Shown here piece after piece: positions 18,797-26,831 of a DNA stretch of 64,000 nucleotides (position 1 is the first letter of the stretch; the number at the start of each line of letters is the position of its first letter). The stretch lies in assembly GCA_028868695.1 (NCBI GenBank), contig JAGWTZ010000006.1:1-64000 (forward strand), read 5' to 3'. Position numbers and translations under genes: made by a program. The DNA is from Alphaproteobacteria bacterium (GTDB taxonomy: Bacteria; Pseudomonadota; Alphaproteobacteria; Rhizobiales; Aestuariivirgaceae). The notes beneath the pieces are model-generated. The model was not told the DNA's origin and ran no database searches. It saw nothing but the letters and a program-made list of their open reading frames with translations.

Positions 18797-18882
18797 CGTC
18801 ATCCCCGCGAAAACGGGGATCTCAGTTTTGCATGGGCACCACAGAAGCCAAACAGAGATTCCCGCTTTCGCGGGAATGACGG
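18797..18882. repeat. Second dispersed palindromic repeat pair, diverged
   Basis: The left copy (about 18797-18823) has CCCCG/CGGGG arms, the right copy (about 18856-18882) has the TTCCCGC/GCGGGAA arms of the element at 18268-18359. The pair is in inverted orientation. It lies between usg and the 3' end of the ABC-2 permease gene, so it may serve as a transcript end. Confidence 0.8.
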
Positions 18883-18911
18883 CCGTTATGGAATGCCAAA
18901 GCAGTGCTGCT

Positions 18912-20039
18912 TCAATCCAGCGTCACGCGGTAGCGGCTCACGGCAACAGCGCCCACGATCACCAGCATCAGGGCCAGAACCGAGACCTCACTGGCCATCT
19001 GCGCGAAGGTGGCGCCCTTCAGCATGATGCCGCGCGAGATGCGGATGAAATGCGTGGCGGGCAGGATGGAGCCCAAGGCTTGCGCCCAGCCGGGCATGCC
19101 CCGGAATGGAAAGGCAAAGCCCGAAAGCAGGATGGACGGCAACATGAAGAAGATCGACATCTGCACCGCCTGCAACTGGTTGCGCGCCACTGTCGAGAAA
19201 GTGAAGCCGATGGCGAGATTGACGGTAATGAACAGCAGCGTGGCAACACCAAACAGCCAGGGCGCCCCAAGGAACGGCACATTGAACAGGATGCGCGAGG
19301 CGGTGAGCACCACAGCCACCTGCACCGCACCGATCAGCACATAGGGCAGGATCTTCCCTGCCATCACCTCCAAGGGCTTCACCGGCATGGCAAGCAGGTT
19401 TTCCATCGTGCCACGCTCATATTCGCGCGTCACCGCCAATGCGGTCTGCATCACCATGGTCATGGTGAGGATGATGCCCAAGAGGCCTGGCACAATGTTG
19501 AAACGGGTGAGGCCTTCCGGGTTGTAGCGCCGCTGCAGGATCACCTGCACATCCTGCGGTGCAGGGCGCGACGACGCCAGCGGCCCGGTCAACTCTGCGG
19601 CCAGGGTTTGCGTGATGGCAGCATTCACCGCGGCAATGGCGGGTGCCACGGTTGATGGATCGGTGGCATCGGCCTCCACCGCGATCTCCGCCTTCTCATG
19701 GCGCACGATGCTGCGGAAAAAGCCGTCCGGGATGGTGATGATGAACTGCACCTCGCCCGCCTGCATCAGGGCATCGGCCTCGGCCTCCGAATTCACCGCG
19801 CGGGCCGAGGAGAAATAGCCGGTGGCGCCAATCGCCCGGGTGATGGCCCGTGAAAGGGGCGAGTTGTCGTATGAGAGAACGGCCGTGGGCAGCGTCTTGG
19901 GGTCGGCATTGATGGCGTAACCAAACAGCACCAGCTGCACGATGGGGATCACAAACATCATGCCCATGGTGAGGCCGTCGCGCCGGATCTGCCGCGACTC
20001 CTTGAGGATCATGGCGATCAGGCGCTTGAGCGCACTCAT
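18912..20039 (-). CDS. ABC-2 type exporter permease
   Basis: A 375-residue inner-membrane permease. One N-terminal helix (about residues 22-42) is followed by a large periplasmic domain (about 45-180) and five further helices, the usual layout of the YhhJ/YbhR branch of ABC-2 permeases. The conserved TREYERGTMENLLAMPVKPLE segment before the second helix is the coupling region of this group. It works with the ATPase whose gene overlaps it by 4 nt and with the adaptor upstream. Substrate unknown; related systems export drugs or lipophilic compounds. Confidence 0.88.
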   Translation of the reverse strand: MSALKRLIAMILKESRQIRRDGLTMGMMFVIPIVQLVLFGYAINADPKTLPTAVLSYDNSPLSRAITRAIGATGYFSSARAVNSEAEADALMQAGEVQFIITIPDGFFRSIVRHEKAEIAVEADATDPSTVAPAIAAVNAAITQTLAAELTGPLASSRPAPQDVQVILQRRYNPEGLTRFNIVPGLLGIILTMTMVMQTALAVTREYERGTMENLLAMPVKPLEVMAGKILPYVLIGAVQVAVVLTASRILFNVPFLGAPWLFGVATLLFITVNLAIGFTFSTVARNQLQAVQMSIFFMLPSILLSGFAFPFRGMPGWAQALGSILPATHFIRISRGIMLKGATFAQMASEVSVLALMLVIVGAVAVSRYRVTLD

Positions 20040-20959
20040 GCCGCCACCATGTTGTCAGTGGCCTGGCCCATCAGGTGAATGAAAACATCCTCCAGCGTGG
20101 GCGGCGTTTCACGCCATTTGATGTTCCTGTCCGTCACAGTGGCAATGGCGCGTTGCAGCGCGGCTTCATCAGGGCTGCACAAATGCAGCGTGGCGCCGAA
20201 GGCCGCGGCGGCAGTGATGCCGGGCAGGCCGGAGAGCTTGGGCGCAAGCTTGTCCGCGCCTTCGCCGGTGGCCACCAGCGCATGCAGGCCGGAGCGCGCC
20301 ACAATCTCCGCCGCCGTGCCCCGCGCCATCAGCTTGGCATAGGCGATATAGGCGATCTCGTGGCAACGCTCGGCTTCGTCCATGTAATGGGTGGAGACGA
20401 GAACCGTGATGCCTTGCGCGGCAAGCGCATGGATCTCGTCCCAGAAGGTGCGCCGCGCCTTGGGGTCAACACCCGCCGTGGGTTCATCAAGCAGCAGAAG
20501 CTTCGGCTGGTGCAGCACGCAAGCCGCCAGCGCCATGCGCTGCTTCCAGCCGCCGGAAAGCGCCCCCGCCAGCTGGTTGCGCCGGTCGCCCAACCCCAGC
20601 CGGTCAATGGCTTCATCGACGACGCGCGAGACATGCGGCAGCTCATAAAGCTGCGCCACGAATTGCAGGTTCTCGGCAATTGTCAGGTCTTCGTAAAGGC
20701 CAAAGCGCTGCGTCATGTAACCGGTCTGGCGCTTGATCACATCGCGGCCCTCGATGATGTCTTCGCCCAGCACAGTGCCGCTGCCGCCATCCGGCGTGAG
20801 AAGGCCGCAGATCATCCGCAGCGTGGTGGTCTTGCCGGAGCCATTGGGCCCGAGAAAGCCACAGATGCGCCCCGGTTCAATCGCCAGATCAACCTGGTCC
20901 ACCACCGTGCGCGCGCCATAGCGCTTCACCAGGCCTTTGACATCGATGATGGCGCTCAT
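20036..20959 (-). CDS. ABC exporter ATP-binding protein
   Basis: A 307-residue single-cassette ATPase. Walker A is GPNGSGKTT near residue 38, the signature is LSGGWKQRMALA near 139, Walker B is LLLLDEPTAGVD near 158, and the switch His is in VSTHYMDEAERC. The C-terminal ~80 residues form the accessory domain usual in ABC-2 exporters. In the related E. coli YbhGFSR system the ATPase is a fusion of two cassettes; here there is one. It overlaps both the adaptor gene upstream and the permease gene downstream by 4 nt. Confidence 0.9.
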   Translation of the reverse strand: MSAIIDVKGLVKRYGARTVVDQVDLAIEPGRICGFLGPNGSGKTTTLRMICGLLTPDGGSGTVLGEDIIEGRDVIKRQTGYMTQRFGLYEDLTIAENLQFVAQLYELPHVSRVVDEAIDRLGLGDRRNQLAGALSGGWKQRMALAACVLHQPKLLLLDEPTAGVDPKARRTFWDEIHALAAQGITVLVSTHYMDEAERCHEIAYIAYAKLMARGTAAEIVARSGLHALVATGEGADKLAPKLSGLPGITAAAAFGATLHLCSPDEAALQRAIATVTDRNIKWRETPPTLEDVFIHLMGQATDNMVAA

Positions 20960-21927
20960 GGCAAGGGCTCCACCTGCACGGGCAGGCCTGGCTGCAATTC
21001 GGCATGCGCGCCATCAATCCTGGCCTCCACCTGATAGACCAGCTTGCCGCGCGCATTCTCCGAATAGATGACGGGCGGGGTATATTCAGGTGCTGCAAAA
21101 ACATGGCTCACCTGCGCGGTGAGATCGCCAGCGCAGGAATCGCAATGGAAGTGAACCTGCGTGCCCGCTGCCAGTTTTGCCCGCGCCGGTTCCGGCACAT
21201 AAAAGCGCAGCACCAGCGCCTCTGGCGTGAACAGCGAAACCACGGGCTGGCCTGCCCCCGCCACTTCGCCTGCGGCAAAGAACACATCATCCACCCGCGC
21301 TGCGACTGGCGCTGACACAGTCAAATCCGCCAGATGGGCTTGCGCCTGGTCACGTGCCGCTTCCGCCACCTTCACTTGTGCCTGTGCCGCCGCCAGTGCT
21401 GCATCGCGGCCGGGAAGTTCCGCCACGGCCTTGTTGGCCTGCAATTCGGCGATGCGCCCCTGCGCCACATCCACGGCGTTCTTGGCGGCGTCAAACTGGG
21501 CCTGCGCGGTGATGCCCCGATTGTTGAGCGAGTCGGCGCGGAAATAATTGTCCTGCGCCAAAACAAGATTGGCCTTGGCCTGTTCGAGTTGCTGGTCAAT
21601 GACCGCCAGTTCCTCCGGCCGCCTTCCGCTCTGCATGTCCTTGAGACTTTGCTGCGCTGCTGCCAATGCCGCCTCGGCTTGCGCCACTTGGGCGCGCGCC
21701 GATGCGTCATCCATGGTGAACAGCGTCTCTCCCGCCTGCACCTGCGCGCCCTTGACCACCTTTACCGAAGTGATCCGCCCTGCCGAAAGTGGCCCAACGA
21801 GAGTGAGGCGCGCATCGGCCGCACCAAGCCAAGCGTTTTGCCCCGGTGCTTGCGGCAAGATCCTGTCCCGCAACAGCAAGGCGGCAATGGCCAGGGCAAT
21901 CACAACAAGGGGAACAAGGCGTTTCAT
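20956..21927 (-). CDS. HlyD-family efflux adaptor, YbhG-like
   Basis: A 323-residue periplasmic adaptor. An N-terminal signal-anchor helix (about residues 4-20) is followed by a lipoyl half-motif (AGRITSVKVVKGAQVQAGETLFTMDD), a long alpha-helical hairpin (about 70-200) rich in Ala/Gln, the second lipoyl half (VSAPVAARVDDVFFAAGEV) and a beta-barrel. It should bridge the ABC-2 exporter to an outer-membrane channel. No TolC-like gene is in the operon. It overlaps the TetR gene upstream and the ATPase gene downstream by 4 nt each. Confidence 0.88.
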   Translation of the reverse strand: MKRLVPLVVIALAIAALLLRDRILPQAPGQNAWLGAADARLTLVGPLSAGRITSVKVVKGAQVQAGETLFTMDDASARAQVAQAEAALAAAQQSLKDMQSGRRPEELAVIDQQLEQAKANLVLAQDNYFRADSLNNRGITAQAQFDAAKNAVDVAQGRIAELQANKAVAELPGRDAALAAAQAQVKVAEAARDQAQAHLADLTVSAPVAARVDDVFFAAGEVAGAGQPVVSLFTPEALVLRFYVPEPARAKLAAGTQVHFHCDSCAGDLTAQVSHVFAAPEYTPPVIYSENARGKLVYQVEARIDGAHAELQPGLPVQVEPLP

Positions 21928-22553
21928 GGTTTCAAGGCCCGCACGATGAGATCAGCATGATGGGCAGCCAGCGCGCGCACCGAAAGCGGCGCGGCCCCCA
22001 AGGGTTCGAAGGTGGATTTCCAGAAGGCCGCAAGTAGCATGGGTGCGATGAAGCTGCGCACCACCATGCCGGCGTCCACGGCACGGAACTCGCCGCCCGC
22101 CACGCCGCGCGCAATCAGGCCTTCCATCAGCGGAAAGGCGCGGCCAATCACGTTCTCCAAATAGGCCTTGCCGATTTCCGGATGGGCGCGGCCCTCGCTG
22201 AGCACCAGCTTGATGACGGCGGCAATATTGCTTGTTTCCAGCTTCTCGGCCACGAAGCCGAGGATCAGCGGCAGAAGCGGCGAAACTGGCCCCTCATGCG
22301 CGGCCATCATCAGCGCCGCAGCGCCTATCACGCTGCCAGCCGTTTCCTGCACCAGCGTCTTGAGTAGCGCCACCTTGTCGGGGAAATAGAGATAGAGAGC
22401 GCCCTTGGAGAGGCCGGCCTTGGCCGCAACCTCATCCATGCGCGTGGCTGCAAAGCCCTTCTCGGAAAACAGCGCCAGCGCCGCATCCATGATCTGCGCG
22501 GGCCGAACCTCAGGATTTCGCTCACGTTTTTTAGTGACTGACTGGTTAGTCAT
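21924..22553 (-). CDS. TetR-family repressor, CecR-like
   Basis: A 209-residue regulator with an N-terminal helix-turn-helix: RPAQIMDAALALFSEKGF, then VAAKAGLSKGALYLYFPDK, the classic TetR recognition helix. The C-terminal ligand domain is helical. It is first in a four-gene operon with the adaptor, ATPase and permease, the same order as cecR-ybhG of E. coli, so it most likely represses its own operon until an effector binds. The only possible start is the ATG at 22553, since no other start codon precedes the HTH; an imperfect palindrome covers this start codon. Confidence 0.9.
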   Translation of the reverse strand: MTNQSVTKKRERNPEVRPAQIMDAALALFSEKGFAATRMDEVAAKAGLSKGALYLYFPDKVALLKTLVQETAGSVIGAAALMMAAHEGPVSPLLPLILGFVAEKLETSNIAAVIKLVLSEGRAHPEIGKAYLENVIGRAFPLMEGLIARGVAGGEFRAVDAGMVVRSFIAPMLLAAFWKSTFEPLGAAPLSVRALAAHHADLIVRALKP

Positions 22554-22556
22554 TAA
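22531..22556. promoter_or_regulatory. Probable TetR operator overlapping the start codon
   Basis: A 26-nt imperfect palindrome, 20 of 26 positions symmetric, with TGACT and AGTCA inner arms and TTA/TAA ends. It spans the ATG at 22551-22553 and the first codons of the TetR gene. Binding here would block the promoter or early elongation, giving autoregulation of the exporter operon. Confidence 0.55.
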
Positions 22557-22604
22557 AAAACGTTACGCCTCTGGTTTCACCCTGTCAATGCCGCGGCAAC
22601 GCAA

Positions 22605-23087
22605 TCAGCCCTTTGCCGCCGCCTCGATGGCTGCGATGTCAAATTTGGTCATCTTGAGCATGGCCTGAAACACCCGTGCCTTCACCTCCGGCGTGCCTTG
22701 GGTCATCAGTTCCCAATGCCGCCGTGGCGTGATCTGCCAGCAAAAGCCCCAGCGGTCCTTCACCCAGCCACAGGCCATGGTGCTGCCGCCCGCGCTCATG
22801 TGCTCCCACAGGAAATCCACTTCCTTCTGGTCATCGGCATAGATGGTGATCGACACCGATTGATTTGGCTTGAAGCCCGGCCCGCCATTGAGCAACAGCA
22901 GCGGCCGCCCGGCAAACTCCATCTCAATCACCATAACGCTGCCTTCCGGCCCGGGCCCATCTTTGCCATGGCGTTCAATGCTGGTGATCCTGGAGCCGGG
23001 CACGGCTTTCGCATAATGCGCCGCAGCCGCTTCCGCGGCACCATCAAACCACAGCATCACGATGGTCTTTTCATTCTTCGCTAGCAT
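22605..23087 (-). CDS. VOC family protein, PhnB-like
   Basis: A 160-residue protein of the PhnB/3-demethylubiquinone-methyltransferase-like VOC family. It has a single long glyoxalase-like fold, with WFDGAAEAAAAHYAKAVPGS near the start, EFAGRPLLLLNGGP in the middle, and the family hallmark GWVKDRWGFCWQITP. Enzymatic function is unknown for this group; no metal triad can be claimed. The ATG at 23087 has a GAGGTGAG site before it; a GTG one codon upstream is possible. It is the last gene of a five-gene TetR-VOC operon with 13 nt to its upstream neighbour. Confidence 0.85.
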   Translation of the reverse strand: MLAKNEKTIVMLWFDGAAEAAAAHYAKAVPGSRITSIERHGKDGPGPEGSVMVIEMEFAGRPLLLLNGGPGFKPNQSVSITIYADDQKEVDFLWEHMSAGGSTMACGWVKDRWGFCWQITPRRHWELMTQGTPEVKARVFQAMLKMTKFDIAAIEAAAKG

Positions 23088-23100
23088 CACTCACCTCGCA

Positions 23101-23496
23101 TCAGGTTGCGGGAACCGGCCGCTGCTGCAGCAGGCAGAAGCCATTGCCAAAGGGGTCGGCACAAAAGGCGGCAGAGCCATGCTGCGGGTGCTCGAACACT
23201 TGCTCTTGTGTTGCGCCCGCCTTCAGCGCCCGCACCAGTGCGCCCTTGAAGTCCTGCACATGAAAATCAAGATGCACCGGCGTCCAGTGGCGGCTGAAGT
23301 GCCGCTCATCAGTGGTGTGCGGCGAAGGCTTGCTGTGTTCGTGCCTTTCCAACAGCGTGATGGTGGCACTCGCACCCTTCAGCACCATCACACCGGGATA
23401 GGGCGTTGCCAGCTTTTCAAGGCCGAAAGCCTCCGAATAGAACCGGAAGCCTTCGGCCAGGCTGGGCACATCGATGCTCACCGAGACGTCAATCAT
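23101..23496 (-). CDS. VOC family glyoxalase-like protein
   Basis: A 131-residue single VOC protein made of the usual paired beta-alpha-beta modules: IDVPSLAEGFRFYSEAFGLE at the start and HLDFHVQDFKGALVRALKAG with FCADPFGNGFCLLQQ at the end. The conserved DPFGN turn and HLDFHV strand could supply metal ligands. Substrate unknown. The ATG at 23496 lies 1 nt after the TGA of the SRPBCC gene, so the two are translationally coupled; the longer frame to 23520 would overlap that gene. Confidence 0.85.
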   Translation of the reverse strand: MIDVSVSIDVPSLAEGFRFYSEAFGLEKLATPYPGVMVLKGASATITLLERHEHSKPSPHTTDERHFSRHWTPVHLDFHVQDFKGALVRALKAGATQEQVFEHPQHGSAAFCADPFGNGFCLLQQRPVPAT

Positions 23497-23497
23497 C

Positions 23498-23938
23498 TCA
23501 GGCCTGCAAGAGCTCGACAAATTGCGCCAGCTGCTTGAGCGAATCCTGCCAGCCGAGACTGCACATCTCCTGCGGGATCACATCGGGAATGCCGGCTTGG
23601 GTGATGCTCAGGTCCGTGCCGCAGGAAACCTTCTTCAACACCACTGTCACCTTCAATTCGCCAGGCAGGTTCGGGTCATCGAACTTGTCGGTGTATACAA
23701 TGCGTTCCCCCGGCACGAGTTCGAGATAGCTGCCGCCGAAGCTGTGGCCATTGCCGCTGTCAAACTCGGTGAAGGACATCTTGAACGTGCCGCCCACCTT
23801 GGCATCCATGTGATGCACCGTGCAGGTGAAGCCTGCAGGCGGCAGCCACTTGGCTTGCGCGGCCGGATCAAGGAACGCCTTGTAAACGCGCGCCGGCGGC
23901 GCTTTCAGAACGCGGTGAAAATTCAGCGTGTAGCCCAT
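23498..23938 (-). CDS. SRPBCC/AHSA1 family protein
   Basis: A 146-residue START-like protein of the AHSA1 (activator of Hsp90 ATPase) type: FHRVLKAPPARVYKAFLDPAAQAKW, then GGTFKMSFTE, GGSYLELVPGERIVYT and a C-terminal helix beginning GWQDSLKQLAQFVE. These proteins bind hydrophobic ligands in a helix-grip fold and are very often encoded next to TetR or ArsR regulators and VOC proteins, as here. The ATG at 23938 is preceded by GAGGA; upstream extension in the same frame would run through the neighbouring VOC gene. Confidence 0.88.
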   Translation of the reverse strand: MGYTLNFHRVLKAPPARVYKAFLDPAAQAKWLPPAGFTCTVHHMDAKVGGTFKMSFTEFDSGNGHSFGGSYLELVPGERIVYTDKFDDPNLPGELKVTVVLKKVSCGTDLSITQAGIPDVIPQEMCSLGWQDSLKQLAQFVELLQA

Positions 23939-23948
23939 GATGCAGTCC

Positions 23949-24698
23949 TCACTTCTTGGTGCTGAGCAGGTTGAAATAGGCGCCCTGCGGGTCAATCGCG
24001 TTGACGATCCACATGCCGCCGGGAACTTCCATCGGCCCCATGGCCAGCTTGCCGCCGGCCTTGGTGAGGCGCGCAACCGCAGCCTCAATGCTGTCGACAT
24101 TGAAGTAATAGGCCCACACTGGCATGGGCATGGCATCCATCTTCTTCATCATGCCGCCCACGTCCCGGCCGCCGATCTGGAACAATTGGTAATCCCCGGC
24201 CTCACCCATGGGCATGGTCTGCCCTTTGGTCCAGCCGAACATCTTCGAATAGAACTCCCAGGCCTTGCCCAGGTCTCCGGCGTGCAACTCGTTCCAGCCC
24301 ACGGCACCCAGCGCTTCCGCCTTTGGCGCATCGCGCTGTTCGGTGGAGAATGGCTGCATGATGTTGAAGGTGGTGCCCGTCGGGTCGGCCAGCACGGCCA
24401 TGCGCAAGGTGCCGGGAATGTCCCATGGCTCGCGGCACACGGTTCCGCCAAGGGAGACGGCCTTGTCGCAAGCTTCATCGACATCCGGCGTGTAGATATA
24501 GCCGGCCCAGAAGGGCGGCATGTCCTTGAGTTCCGGCGGCGTGGCCATGATGCCACCCATGCCCAGCCCTCCGGCCAGCGCCACGTGATAGGACGGCGGC
24601 TGCAGTGAGAAGGTCCAGCCCACCACATCAGAATAGAATTTCTTGGCCGCCTCAACATCCGGCGTCATCAGGTCGTGCCAGACAAATGGGTTTTGCAT
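23949..24698 (-). CDS. Tandem VOC family protein
   Basis: A 249-residue protein with two glyoxalase-like domains in a row. The first begins FVWHDLMTPDVEAAKKFYSDVVGW (about residues 5-120), the second VGWNELHAGDLGKAWEFYSKMFGW (about 132-249). Each ends with a family turn: VLADPTGTTFNIMQP and NAIDPQGAYFNLLS. Similar tandem proteins of actinobacteria and alphaproteobacteria are annotated as glyoxalase or bleomycin-resistance relatives, with unknown substrates. It starts 2 nt after the TetR stop, so it is the regulator's immediate operon partner. Confidence 0.88.
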   Translation of the reverse strand: MQNPFVWHDLMTPDVEAAKKFYSDVVGWTFSLQPPSYHVALAGGLGMGGIMATPPELKDMPPFWAGYIYTPDVDEACDKAVSLGGTVCREPWDIPGTLRMAVLADPTGTTFNIMQPFSTEQRDAPKAEALGAVGWNELHAGDLGKAWEFYSKMFGWTKGQTMPMGEAGDYQLFQIGGRDVGGMMKKMDAMPMPVWAYYFNVDSIEAAVARLTKAGGKLAMGPMEVPGGMWIVNAIDPQGAYFNLLSTKK

Positions 24699-24700
24699 GT

Positions 24701-25321
24701 TCAGTCCTCCCTCGCGTGATGAAACAACAATTCGACATAGCGGCGCAGATGCAGGATCATGTCGGCGGCCAGCGCCACATCATCCTTGGCCTTGGCCAGC
24801 ACAAAGGCCCCCTGGATCACCGCCTGCGTATAAAGCGCCAGGCTTTCCGCGCCCCACGTGGCGTTGGGCGCATGGCGCAGCTTGGCGGCGCTGATCATCT
24901 TCGCCACTTCTGTGGCATGCGTGTGAATGCCATCAAAACAGGCGGCGCGGATGGCCGGGCTGGTTTCAAATTTCTCCTGCGCCATGGTGCCCAACAGGCA
25001 CGTGCACTCTGGCAGGCTGCGCCCCTCCAGCAGTTGGCGGCGGAAATCGATGTAACCGATCAACTGGTCCAGCGGGTCTTCCATCTGATGATAGGGTGCC
25101 GTGGCAAAGACTTGCCCGGTGAATTCCGTCCAAAACTTGGTGGCGGCCACCGCCACCGCTTCCTTGTTTTCGAAATGATGGAAGAAGGCCCCTTTGGTGA
25201 CACCCGCTTCCTGGCACAGCTCATCCACCGTTGTGGCGTCATAGCCCTTTTGGCGCACCAGCTTCATGGCTGCCATCAGCAGCTTGGCGCGGGCCGGAGG
25301 AACGGGGGTGGCGGTTTGCAT
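24701..25321 (-). CDS. TetR-family repressor of the VOC operon
   Basis: A 206-residue regulator. The HTH region reads ARAKLLMAAMKLVRQKGYDATTVDELCQEAGVTKGAFFHHFENKEA, a clean TetR domain at residues 9-54. The C-terminal domain contains CTCLLGTMAQE, a motif I associate with TetR_C regulators that sense electrophiles, though that role is only a suggestion. The ATG at 25321 is chosen because a perfect palindrome lies just upstream at 25329-25350 and longer versions would place the operator inside the gene. It heads the five-gene VOC/SRPBCC operon. Confidence 0.9.
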   Translation of the reverse strand: MQTATPVPPARAKLLMAAMKLVRQKGYDATTVDELCQEAGVTKGAFFHHFENKEAVAVAATKFWTEFTGQVFATAPYHQMEDPLDQLIGYIDFRRQLLEGRSLPECTCLLGTMAQEKFETSPAIRAACFDGIHTHATEVAKMISAAKLRHAPNATWGAESLALYTQAVIQGAFVLAKAKDDVALAADMILHLRRYVELLFHHARED

Positions 25322-25328
25322 CAGAAAC

Positions 25329-25350
25329 ACATACCAACCAGTTGGTATGT
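25329..25350. promoter_or_regulatory. Perfect TetR operator palindrome
   Basis: Two 10-nt arms, ACATACCAAC and GTTGGTATGT, are exact complements around a CA centre. The site lies 7 nt upstream of the TetR ATG, within the 166-nt region shared with the divergent efflux operon. Size and symmetry are typical of a TetR-dimer operator. It should control the VOC operon and might also affect the divergent pump. Confidence 0.85.
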
Positions 25351-25487
25351 CGTCAACAGCCATGCGGGGATATAAGCCGCAACAATAAATATTACAAATC
25401 GCTCATGACATAGTGGAGACGGATTGGCCCCTTAAGAACCGTCACAACTGTTGCTATGCAGCAAAGCCGGAAAACAAAGGGGTCGAT

Positions 25488-26831
25488 ATGCAAGCGGGCA
25501 CTAAGGCGGTGGTTGGGGTTCTGGTGATTGGCGCTTTGGCCTTTGCCCAATGGAAATATGGCGTTGGGCAATGGGCGCTGAACGCTGTCCACCCCCAGCA
25601 GCAGGCCGCCTCGGGTGCTGCCCCGGCAGGCGGCGCCAAGCGTGCTGCCGCCCCGGTGGCAGTCAAACTGGCCACCGCCAAGAAAACCGATTTTCCGCTC
25701 ATCGAGCGCTCTTACGGCACCATGGCCTCGCCGCAGGCCGTGAACATCAACGCCCGCATCGCCAGCCAGGTGACGCGCGTGAATGTCCAGGACGGGCAGA
25801 TGGTCAAGACCGGCGATGTGCTGCTTGAACTGGATGACCGCGCCCTGCAGGCCACCCTGGCCAAGGACGAAGCCACCCTGGCCAAGGACCAGGCGGTTCT
25901 CGCCAACAACGAAATCCAATTGCAGCGCGCCCAAACCCTGGCTGCGCGCAACGCCGGCAACCTCGCCGATGTCGACAACGCCGTTGCCGCGCAAAAATCC
26001 ACCCAGCAGATCATTGACGCCGACAAGGCAGTGATTGACGCAGACAAGCTGCAGCTCGACTTCGCCAAGATCAAGGCGCCCTTTGATGGCAAGCTCGGTG
26101 CCATTGCGGCGGTCACAGGCGCCCTCACCAGCACCACCGGCACGCAGACCGCACTGATGACCATCACCCAGATGCAGCCGCTGAAAGTGAATTTCCGCCT
26201 CGCCGAACAGGTGTTGCCCGCTATCCGCCAGGTGATGGACGCAGGCGGCACGGTCACCGTGCGGGTCTATGCCTCTGGCGCCGGGCAATTGCTTGACACC
26301 GGCAAGCTCACCTTCATTGACTCGAGCGTCGATGTCTCCTCCGGCACCATTGGCATGGCCGCCGAAGTGGGCAACGCCAAGCTCACCCTGTGGCCCGGCC
26401 AGCGCGTGAATGTTGAAGTGGAATACGGCAAATCAGGTGGCGCGCTCACCGTTCCCGCCGTGGCAGTGCAGCAGGGCCAGATCGGCTCTTTCGTGTGGCT
26501 GGTTGATGACCAGAACAAGGTGACGGCAACTCCCGTCAAGGTCGCCCGCTATGAGGCTGATCAGGCCGCCATTGCTGAAGGCCTGAAGGACGGCGCGCAA
26601 GTGGTTGTCGAAGGCCAGGCCAAGCTGGCCAATGGCACGGAAATCCGCACCGGCAAGCCAGCCGATGACACGCAGGGTTCCGCTGGCGCCAAGCCCGCCG
26701 ATGCCAAGACCACCGAGACCCAGCCCACTGATGGCTCCGGCGCGCAAGCCGCCACCCTTCCCGCCGATGCCACTGCGGCCGCGGACAAGAAAAAGAAGAA
26801 GGACCAATCCAGCGGAGACACACAGCAATGA
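25488..26831 (+). CDS. RND efflux periplasmic adaptor (MFP)
   Basis: A 447-residue membrane-fusion protein. A signal-anchor helix (residues 7-22) is followed by lipoyl half (ARIASQVTRVNVQDGQMVKTGDVLLELDD), a helical hairpin (about 110-190), the second lipoyl half (KIKAPFDGKLGAI) and beta-barrel plus membrane-proximal domains, as in MdtA/AcrA. Residues after about 390 form an unusual Ala/Pro/Thr-rich tail ending in a run of lysines (KKKKKDQ). I chose the ATG at 25488, preceded by AAAGGGG; the frame remains open to 25413. The stop overlaps the ATG of the RND permease. Confidence 0.92.
   Translation: MQAGTKAVVGVLVIGALAFAQWKYGVGQWALNAVHPQQQAASGAAPAGGAKRAAAPVAVKLATAKKTDFPLIERSYGTMASPQAVNINARIASQVTRVNVQDGQMVKTGDVLLELDDRALQATLAKDEATLAKDQAVLANNEIQLQRAQTLAARNAGNLADVDNAVAAQKSTQQIIDADKAVIDADKLQLDFAKIKAPFDGKLGAIAAVTGALTSTTGTQTALMTITQMQPLKVNFRLAEQVLPAIRQVMDAGGTVTVRVYASGAGQLLDTGKLTFIDSSVDVSSGTIGMAAEVGNAKLTLWPGQRVNVEVEYGKSGGALTVPAVAVQQGQIGSFVWLVDDQNKVTATPVKVARYEADQAAIAEGLKDGAQVVVEGQAKLANGTEIRTGKPADDTQGSAGAKPADAKTTETQPTDGSGAQAATLPADATAAADKKKKKDQSSGDTQQ

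Noticed and set aside
18729..19655. 308-codon plus-strand frame
   Set aside because: It crosses the palindromic repeat and is antisense to the ABC-2 permease gene.
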